5,795 nucleotides of DNA, taken from an uncultured Sutterella sp. (GTDB lineage Bacteria > Pseudomonadota > Gammaproteobacteria > Burkholderiales > Burkholderiaceae_F). The stretch's first letter is position 1. Every line of letters begins with the position of its first letter. Made by a program: the position numbers and the translations under genes. The notes under the pieces are model-generated. The model saw nothing but the letters and a program-made list of their open reading frames with translations. It was not told where the DNA came from and did no database searches. Where the stretch lies: assembly GCA_934255515.1 (NCBI GenBank), contig CAKQON010000088.1, positions 1-5,795 on the forward strand. Direction: 5' to 3'. Shown one piece after another: positions 1 to 3,760 of the stretch.

Positions 1-27
1 GATTGATGGCCTAATTGTGCCTATATT

Positions 28-41
28 GTGGAAATTTCCAC
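28..41. promoter_or_regulatory. Perfect 14-bp palindrome, candidate operator
   Basis: GTGGAAATTTCCAC reads identically on both strands. It lies just downstream of a candidate leftward promoter (positions 49-78), about where transcription would begin, so it could be a repressor operator for a gene starting left of the window. The palindrome is seen directly; the operator role is inference. The bound protein is unknown. Confidence 0.4.
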
Positions 42-48
42 TAAAAAC

Positions 49-78
49 ATCATAAACTGCCAATTTTTAGACTGTAAG
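49..78 (-). promoter_or_regulatory. Candidate sigma-70-type promoter for a leftward gene outside the window
   Basis: On the minus strand, CTTACA (positions 78-73, four of six matches to TTGACA) is followed after 18 bases by TATGAT (54-49), a good -10 element. The predicted start falls near position 42, at the edge of the 14-bp palindrome. The surrounding DNA is AT-rich compared with the genes. No coding start is visible before the window ends, so the target gene is unknown. Confidence 0.3.
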
Positions 79-133
79 CAACCGAATTTATGTGTTGGGT
101 CCGGATTTTCCGGTTGCAGTCATAAAAATTGGC
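59..133. repeat. Long imperfect inverted repeat
   Basis: The outer arms GCCAATTTTTA (59-69) and TAAAAATTGGC (123-133) are perfect complements. Inside them GACTG (70-74) pairs with CAGTC (117-121), and CAACCG (79-84) pairs with CGGTTG (111-116). Only a TAAG bulge on the left and a single A on the right interrupt the arms. This gives 22 pairs around a 26-base centre. The element overlaps the candidate leftward promoter and lies beyond the assT terminator. It has no adjoining U-tract, so it does not look like an ordinary terminator. A protein-binding site, an RNA leader or a small mobile-element remnant are all possible. Confidence 0.55.
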
Positions 134-159
134 ACTTGCTCAGACCTTCCTCTAGTTTC

Positions 160-209
160 GGCGAGAAAACAAGAACCCTGTCAGATTTTTTCTGTCTAAC
201 AGGGCTCTT
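160..209 (-). terminator. Probable intrinsic terminator of assT
   Basis: Read on the minus strand, AAGAGCCCTGT (209-199) pairs with ACAGGGTTCTT (181-171), using one G-U pair. A short inner helix CAGA/TCTG can form within the loop. The 3' side runs into a U-rich stretch (TTCTTGTTTTCTC). The same pair would be an A-C mismatch on the plus strand, and no T-run follows there, so the minus strand is favoured. It begins about 90 bases after the assT stop codon. Confidence 0.65.
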
Positions 210-301
210 GAGGTTTCGCGTTATCTAGATAGCAGATTTACCGCGGAGTTCGGGATATCAGCTTCGCCCGCCCATTCATCAGGCTATTGAAGAATTACGG
301 A

Positions 302-2122
302 TCAGTTCTTCGTGAAGGCCAGTTCGACGCTGATCGGGAAGGCCTGATAGCCGAAGGTGTCGTTGAGCTGAATGTCGACGACCGGCTGCGTTTCGCCCCA
401 GCGGTATTCGGCGATATGCGGCTGGAGGCGGCCGAGCTTGTTGCCGGCCTTTTCAGGCGTGGCTCCGAGACCGGCGGTGGACCAGTAGACCATCATCGAA
501 TCCTTGTCCTCCATGTACTTCGTCAGGCCCGTGACCGGGCAGAAGTACGGATGGCCGAGCTCCTTGCCCACTTCCCAGATCTGCTCGACCGTCATCTTCT
601 TCTGGTCGATCTTGTAGATCACGGCGCGGGAGTACTTCATGTCGGGCAGCGGCGGCTGTTCCATGCCGCGGGCGTCGCCGTTGTCAAAGACGGACACGTA
701 GATGACGTTCTTGTCGGACTTGCTGTCGATGCGCCATGCCGTGTGCTGCGTCCAGGACCAGTCGAAGTCGCCTTCGCACTTGGAGCCTTCGCACTTGATC
801 TTGTTGCCGTTGGTGTCCACGGGGGTGAGGACCTTCTCGGCCCAACCCTTCTTCCAGCCTTCCGGCGAGGCAAGGATCCACTTCACCTTCTTGTCGCGGC
901 CGATCTTCACGATGCCCTGATGGCGGGACGAAATGATGATCGAGTCGTCGGTCGGGTCATAGTCGACGGAGTTGACGTGAGCCCAGTTGCGGCCCGGCCC
1001 CGTGCCGGCGATGTCGCCGAACTGGCCGTTGGCGTCCATCTTGGCAAGCTCTTCGGCGGAGAGCGTCTTGCCGGCCTTGTCGGCGTCGATGTTGAGGCAG
1101 ACGGCACCCTGGTCCATGGCCTTCACGATGTTGTCGCGATACGGGTCAAGAATGTCGTAGAGGCGGAAGTCGTCCACCACGCCGCCGTTTTCGTCGAGCT
1201 CAACGATGACGTCGCGAACCGTGTGAACGCGCTTGCCGTCGGGACGACGGTAGTCGGCGTTGGCGACGCGCAGGAAGCTGTGGCCGTTCTGGGCGTTGTC
1301 AAAGGCGTGCGAGAAGTCGGAGTACTGAGGCGGAAGCTGGCGGTTGAAAATTTCGCGGCCCATCAGATCGTACTTGACATAACGCTGGCCGAAGCCCCAG
1401 GTGAGCGCGCCGTCCTTCGTCTGTTGGAAGCCCATCATGTAGCCGGACGTCCAGGGATTGGTCGGATCGCTGATCAGCGTGTCGAGCAAATACCAGCGAA
1501 CGTCGCCGGCCGTGTCGATCACGCCGATGTTGGAGTTGAAGGCCCATTCAAGCGCGCCGCCGGACGGATTGTTCCAGGCAAAGCGGGCGCCCTGCGGGGC
1601 AATCGGAGAGAGCTGGTTGCCAACGAGATAGAGGCGGTCCTTGAAGTCCGGGTGAACGGTCTTGACTTCGGTGTCGAACATGGTGCCTTTCTGGCCGGGC
1701 ATGCCGTTGGACTTCGTATAGACGGGAGGCGCGTAGAATTGATAGCTTTCCTCAAACTTCTCGACCTTGCCGTTGTAGAGGCGCGTGTACTTCACCTCAA
1801 CCGTGTTCAGGTAGTCGGGATAAAGGCCGAAAACCGGAATGCCGGCATTGGTCTTCAGCTGGCGGTCGGAAACCTTGTACTTGATTTCCTGGCCGTTGAG
1901 CTTCGGAACAATGCGGACTTCGACGTCCTTGATCTCATAGCCGCCGTTGCGAATCACGGCCGTCAGCGGAGCAATGTTGTACGGGTTGACGATCACTTCG
2001 CCGATGTTGCCCTGGACGGCAAATGTGACGGCGGGACCGGAGGCACCGCCGCTCGCGAAGGCGGCGCCGGCAACAAAGGTCGTCGCCATCACGGCAGCCA
2101 TGGTCTTGAGCTGGAATTTCAT
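302..2122 (-). CDS. assT: Exported arylsulfate sulfotransferase (AssT)
   Basis: This 606-residue protein should transfer sulfate from one phenolic ester to another phenol in the periplasm, without PAPS, through a sulfohistidine intermediate. Residues 1-23 form a signal peptide (lysines at 2 and 6, hydrophobic core, cleavage after AFA). A beta-rich N-terminal domain spans about 30-135 and a propeller domain about 160-606. Active-site matches to the E. coli enzyme are H272 (SHAFDN), H382 (WAHVNS), R400 (SSRHQG) and H460 (TQHTAW, the sulfated histidine). C444 and C449 sit just before H460, where the E. coli protein has a disulfide. Length suits the family. I chose the ATG at 2122 because AGGAG precedes it by seven bases and the signal peptide begins there; a longer frame from 2155 lacks both. 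No dsbL/dsbI follows before the terminator. Confidence 0.95.
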   Translation of the reverse strand: MKFQLKTMAAVMATTFVAGAAFASGGASGPAVTFAVQGNIGEVIVNPYNIAPLTAVIRNGGYEIKDVEVRIVPKLNGQEIKYKVSDRQLKTNAGIPVFGLYPDYLNTVEVKYTRLYNGKVEKFEESYQFYAPPVYTKSNGMPGQKGTMFDTEVKTVHPDFKDRLYLVGNQLSPIAPQGARFAWNNPSGGALEWAFNSNIGVIDTAGDVRWYLLDTLISDPTNPWTSGYMMGFQQTKDGALTWGFGQRYVKYDLMGREIFNRQLPPQYSDFSHAFDNAQNGHSFLRVANADYRRPDGKRVHTVRDVIVELDENGGVVDDFRLYDILDPYRDNIVKAMDQGAVCLNIDADKAGKTLSAEELAKMDANGQFGDIAGTGPGRNWAHVNSVDYDPTDDSIIISSRHQGIVKIGRDKKVKWILASPEGWKKGWAEKVLTPVDTNGNKIKCEGSKCEGDFDWSWTQHTAWRIDSKSDKNVIYVSVFDNGDARGMEQPPLPDMKYSRAVIYKIDQKKMTVEQIWEVGKELGHPYFCPVTGLTKYMEDKDSMMVYWSTAGLGATPEKAGNKLGRLQPHIAEYRWGETQPVVDIQLNDTFGYQAFPISVELAFTKN

Positions 2123-2148
2123 TTGGTCTCTCCTAAATCGGTTGAATC

Positions 2149-2161
2149 GCACCATTGGTGC
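2149..2161. promoter_or_regulatory. Inverted repeat in the assT leader, candidate operator
   Basis: GCACCA and TGGTGC flank a single central T, giving 6-bp perfect arms. The site lies 27 bases upstream of the assT start and just downstream of its candidate -10 element, where a bound protein would block early transcription. It could equally be chance; nothing identifies a binding protein. Confidence 0.3.
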
Positions 2162-2171
2162 ATGGCTACGA

Positions 2172-2200
2172 AGTATAGAGAAGACCCGCTGAAACCCTTA
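2172..2200 (-). promoter_or_regulatory. Candidate assT promoter with weak -35
   Basis: TATACT on the minus strand (2177-2172) is a good -10 hexamer. At 17-base spacing the -35 position reads TAAGGG (2200-2195), a poor match to TTGACA. Such a combination is typical of promoters that need an activator, which fits the divergent LysR-type coding remnant and the inverted repeats further upstream. The predicted start is near 2165, giving a leader of about 40 bases. Confidence 0.35.
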
Positions 2201-2222
2201 TGGGCACAATCTCGAACCGAAA

Positions 2223-2236
2223 TATCAAAAGTGATA
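2223..2236. promoter_or_regulatory. Inverted repeat TATCA-N4-TGATA, candidate LysR-type site
   Basis: The arms TATCA (2223-2227) and TGATA (2232-2236) are perfect complements. The centre lies about 65 bases upstream of the predicted assT start (near 2165), which is the usual position of the recognition site of LysR-type activators. The site sits between assT and the divergent LysR-type remnant, the usual arrangement for such regulators. The repeat is visible; its function is inference and depends on the predicted start. Confidence 0.4.
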
Positions 2237-2238
2237 AC

Positions 2239-2262
2239 CGGCCTTGCACTTTTTGCATGCCG
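2239..2262. promoter_or_regulatory. Second inverted repeat in the divergent control region
   Basis: CGGC (2239-2242) pairs with GCCG (2259-2262) and TGCA (2245-2248) with TGCA (2254-2257), with small interruptions around a CTTTT centre. It adjoins the TATCA/TGATA repeat and could be a second operator in the assT-regulator gap. The short arms make a chance occurrence possible. Confidence 0.25.
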
Positions 2263-2353
2263 CTTCGGGATTCATGATCGACGTCGCCTACAACAGCGAA
2301 GGCGGCATTTGCAATGGAACCGACCACCGGCCCCATGATCAAGCGGAGAAACC

Positions 2354-2599
2354 ATGCCCAGCCAGACGCCGCAAGTCCCCGAGGACGTCAACGACAGCAG
2401 CCTCTACCGCGCCTACCGCTTGCTTCTGTGCCTGTGCGACACGGGCGTTCTCAGCCGCGCCTGCGAACGCACCGGCCTTTTGCTTCCCACCGCCTCCCGC
2501 CTTCTCGCCCGCGCCCGCGCGTGGCTTGTCTGCTTCCGCCGATTTCAGGGTCCGGAGCTGAGGAAGCACCCCGGAGTGAGTCTGTTTGCTTGTTCGTGA
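2354..2599 (+). pseudogene. Truncated LysR-type regulator (DNA-binding domain only)
   Basis: This 81-residue frame resembles the N-terminal winged helix-turn-helix of LysR-type regulators. SLYRAYRLLLCLCDTGVLS (16-34) matches the first helix. The stretch about 32-52 (VLSRACERTG, then LLLPTASRLL) matches the SRAAERLG-LSQPALSRQI pattern of the family. Family members are about 300 residues long; here the frame ends right after the wing, and no continuation of the effector-binding domain is evident in the other frames. GGAG lies five bases before the ATG, so translation start signals remain intact. It is divergent from assT, a typical place for that gene's regulator. Most likely it is a decayed regulator. 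A functional stand-alone DNA-binding protein or an assembly error cannot be excluded. Confidence 0.6.
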
Positions 2600-2716
2600 A
2601 CGTAGCTTCGGCAGGAATGAGCAATTTCATCCCTGCTTCTGCTAAGGCTGGGCTATCACACCGGCAGGCATTGCCTACCAGTTTTGAGGAATAGCCTGTC
2701 TTTTTCTTGGAGGGAT

Positions 2717-2767
2717 GGCGATGTACCGAGAAAAAAGCTCGTCAATCTCCGTAGAGATTGTATCGCC
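2717..2767 (+). other. Possible three-way RNA junction
   Basis: Three helices fit together on the plus strand. GGCGAT (2717-2722) pairs with ATCGCC (2762-2767). Inside it, CGAG pairs with CTCG (2727-2730 with 2738-2741), and CAATCTC pairs with GAGATTG (2743-2749 with 2754-2760, loop CGTA). Single bases separate the second and third helices and the third from the closing helix. No known riboswitch or ribozyme core was recognised. The pairings are seen by eye; whether an RNA folds this way is inference. Confidence 0.35.
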
Positions 2768-2885
2768 GCTCTCATTTCTCCCAGACCGGCAGGAAGCTCA
2801 TGCCTCCTCGTTGCGATTGAATTCGCGTCCAGCTGGCACCTCGGTGTCAAGCCGGACGTTGCGTTCCTTCTCGCGGCGTGGATGA
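2721..2885 (+). CDS. Possible small protein, 54 residues, unknown function
   Basis: The ATG at 2721 follows a strong ribosome binding site, GGAGGG at 2709-2714, six bases upstream. The frame runs 54 codons to TGA, and a strong terminator follows 32 bases later, so it has the outline of a single-gene transcription unit. The product is rich in serine and arginine (tail LRSFSRRG), with no signal peptide, membrane segment or known motif. Third-position bias is only moderate, weaker than in assT or htpG, which argues against a conserved gene. An in-frame ATG at 2715 is touched by the binding site and is a worse start. The stretch may instead be a noncoding RNA. I do not recognise a family. Confidence 0.25.
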   Translation: MYREKSSSISVEIVSPLSFLPDRQEAHASSLRLNSRPAGTSVSSRTLRSFSRRG

Positions 2886-2904
2886 TTCTCCGTAAGGAGA
2901 ATTA
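2883..2904 (+). other. Stem-loop with GTAA (GNRA-type) tetraloop
   Basis: ATTCTCC (2885-2891) and GGAGAAT (2896-2902) are perfect complements closed by GTAA, a GNRA-class tetraloop. Two more pairs (G-U and U-A) extend the base, giving nine pairs. It overlaps the stop of the 54-codon frame and sits 13 bases before the terminator. It may be part of a structured RNA. Confidence 0.5.
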
Positions 2905-3081
2905 GCACATGGGGCGGCACCGTCGGAGTTTCGGCTCCGGCGGTGTTTTTTTGACGGGGAGGCAGCTCCCGATGGAGTCATTCTCCGCCTCCTCCCATCC
3001 TCCTTTCTTCGCGGATTCCATCAGACGCTTGCCCATTTGCATCAGGATGGGCCACTTCTGCGCCCGGATGGTGCGCTTCTT
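2902..3081 (-). pseudogene. Coding-like minus-strand remnant, family unknown
   Basis: A 59-codon frame is open from just after a TGA at 3084-3082 to TAA at 2904-2902. Its first half has strong G/C preference in third positions and a helical, charged look (AQKWPILMQMGKRLMESA, then KKGGWEEAEN), as in real genes of this window. The first ATG is at 3042, with no convincing ribosome binding site. The last 16 or so residues are encoded by the terminator of the opposite strand, so the tail is probably not original. I read it as a fragment of a lost gene. No family could be assigned, and chance remains possible. Confidence 0.25.
2918..2952 (+). terminator. Strong intrinsic terminator, upstream unit uncertain
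   Basis: CACCGTCGGAG (2918-2928) pairs with CTCCGGCGGTG (2935-2945) over 11 pairs including one U-G. The loop is TTTCGG and seven T residues follow. The T-run sets the direction as plus. There is no well-supported gene immediately upstream, so it must end either the 54-codon unit, a small RNA, or transcription left over from the truncated regulator. Confidence 0.85.
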
Positions 3082-3105
3082 TCAATCTGTGCACAAGCTT
3101 AAAGC

Positions 3106-3143
3106 AGTAGTAACCCCTATTCCGCTAGGAATAAGCTCCTACT
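3106..3143. repeat. Stem-loop upstream of the antitoxin gene
   Basis: TATTCC (3118-3123) and GGAATA (3128-3133) pair perfectly around GCTA. AGTAG (3106-3110) and CTACT (3139-3143) form an outer helix across an internal loop. No T-run follows, so it does not look like a terminator. It could belong to a leader or be a protein-binding site. Confidence 0.4.
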
Positions 3144-3207
3144 CCCCGTGCCTTTAGACAGTAAACCATAAACTAGAGAAATCAAAGCGATATCATAGAG
3201 AAAGGAG

Positions 3208-3262
3208 CGTGCTAACGTTTACGGCAATGAGAGCGCAGCAATAAAGCGCTCCGATACGCACG
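3208..3262 (+). other. Nested inverted repeats in the antitoxin leader
   Basis: GAGCGC (3231-3236) pairs with GCGCTC (3246-3251) around a nine-base loop. CGTGC (3208-3212) pairs with GCACG (3258-3262) outside it. The element ends 50 bases before the antitoxin start and could be a leader structure or an operator region. The T-rich run expected of a terminator is absent. Confidence 0.35.
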
Positions 3263-3311
3263 AATTGAAGATGAACCGCCACCAGGGGGTTCTTCTTGTG
3301 GAGAGTTCCAA

Positions 3312-3539
3312 ATGCAGATTTATTCCGCCGCACGTCTTGAAAAAGACTATTCCGCTGTTGCCGCTCAGTGCGCCCGCACGGGCGAGGCGCAGATTCTTGC
3401 TGAAAACGGCCGCGCCGATCTCGTTGTGATGGATGCGAAGACCTATCAGCGCCTCGCTGAAAAGGCTACCGGCACTGGCTCGAAGAGCCTCGCCTCCGAC
3501 CGCATCGCCCTCGAAATGGGCGTGGTTGCTGCGGGCTGA
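3312..3539 (+). CDS. Phd/YefM-type antitoxin, apparently without a toxin partner
   Basis: This 75-residue protein fits the Phd/YefM antitoxin family, which binds DNA at its N-terminus, represses its own operon, and neutralises a RelE/Doc-type toxin with its C-terminal tail. The segment about 22-50 (TGEAQILAENGRADLVVMD, then AKTYQRL) matches the family pattern TGEPVIITRNGKPVAVLVS-EEYERL. Length is typical. GGAG at 3300-3303, eight bases before ATG, supports the start. No toxin frame lies on either side: a terminator begins 40 bases after the stop, and upstream is a gene-poor stretch. It may be a remnant of a pair, an antidote to a toxin elsewhere, or a stand-alone regulator. The family call is fairly sure; the function is not. 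Confidence 0.8.
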   Translation: MQIYSAARLEKDYSAVAAQCARTGEAQILAENGRADLVVMDAKTYQRLAEKATGTGSKSLASDRIALEMGVVAAG

Positions 3540-3579
3540 TTCACCGCACGCGATCCTGAACCAGGCTTTTCTTCAGAGC

Positions 3580-3621
3580 AAAGTCCCGGATGGAGATGCA
3601 CCTCCTCCCGGGACTTTCTTT
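3580..3621 (+). terminator. Intrinsic terminator of the antitoxin gene
   Basis: AAAGTCCCGG (3580-3589) and CCGGGACTTT (3608-3617) are perfect 10-base complements. An inner GGAG/CTCC helix (3592-3595 with 3602-3605) extends the hairpin, and TTTCTTTAT follows. It lies 40 bases past the antitoxin stop and insulates that gene from the heat-shock promoter downstream. Confidence 0.8.
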
Positions 3622-3661
3622 ATGTCTGCCCGGGACGTCTGCGAGCTCAGCAGCCACTCCA

Positions 3662-3689
3662 CTTGAAAACCGCGCTTCAGCCCCCATAT
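3662..3689 (+). promoter_or_regulatory. Sigma-32 (RpoH) heat-shock promoter of htpG
   Basis: CTTGAAA (3662-3668) is separated by 13 bases from CCCCATAT (3682-3689). This matches the known sigma-32 consensus CTTGAAA-N(11-16)-CCCCATNT at every defined position. Transcription should begin near 3696, giving a leader of about 65 bases before the htpG ATG. In E. coli htpG is a member of the same regulon, so sequence and gene agree. No separate vegetative promoter is evident. Confidence 0.9.
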
Positions 3690-3695
3690 AGGCTT

Positions 3696-3723
3696 CATCT
3701 GCATTCTGCTTTCGTGCAGGATG
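3696..3723 (+). other. Hairpin at the 5' end of the htpG leader
   Basis: CATCTGCA (3696-3703) pairs with TGCA (3715-3718) and GATG (3720-3723) with one bulged G, around an 11-base loop. It starts about where the heat-shock transcript should begin. It does not reach the ribosome binding site at 3746-3750, so it looks more like a stabilising 5' structure than a thermometer. Confidence 0.4.
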
Positions 3724-3760
3724 CGTCAGACCTTTATCAGATTTCGGAGAAAAAGTCGAA

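Larger units (their letters stand above)
2600..3311. other. Gene-poor, hairpin-rich intergenic stretch of about 710 bases
   Basis: No frame here gives a recognisable protein. The stretch holds many inverted repeats, a strong plus-strand terminator at 2918-2952, a 54-codon frame with a good ribosome binding site, and a minus-strand frame with coding-like third positions. A hairpin at 2610-2637 (GCAGGAATGA/TCATCCCTGC, one mismatch) directly follows the regulator remnant. Another, GGGAG-GCAG-CTCCC, lies at 2956-2969. The area may be debris of lost genes, including the rest of the LysR-type regulator, mixed with one or more small RNAs. Confidence 0.5.

Noticed and set aside
28..228. 66-residue frame starting with GTG
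   Set aside because: It has no ribosome binding site, runs through the inverted repeat and the assT terminator hairpin, and has no coding-like bias.
2123..2155. Extended N-terminus for AssT from an ATG at 2155
   Set aside because: It would place 11 charged residues before the signal peptide. The ribosome binding site at 2130-2134 points to the ATG at 2122.
2195..2230. TTCGGTTCGAGATT on the minus strand, like a tRNA T-loop
   Set aside because: No matching acceptor, anticodon or D arms could be found around it.
2237..2258. Sigma-54-like GGCC...TTTTGCA pattern
   Set aside because: The spacing between the GG and GC elements does not fit the fixed 10-base requirement.
287..2338. 683-residue open frame on the plus strand opposite assT
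   Set aside because: It mirrors assT almost exactly, has no ribosome binding site and no family resemblance. Strong codon bias in a GC-rich gene often removes stops from the opposite strand.
2244..2561. Alternative plus-strand frames overlapping the LysR remnant
   Set aside because: They are rich in proline, alanine and arginine and show no LysR continuation; they are shadows of a GC-rich stretch.
2684..2905. 73-residue plus-strand frame ending just before the 2918 terminator
   Set aside because: It needs a TTG start without a ribosome binding site. The competing frame from 2721 has a much better start. The tail (FLLAAWMILRKEN) is protein-like, so it is noted but not called.
3091..3262. Integron attC site or CRISPR repeat suggested by the hairpins
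   Set aside because: Proper attC core sites are absent, there is no integrase, and no regularly spaced direct repeats occur.
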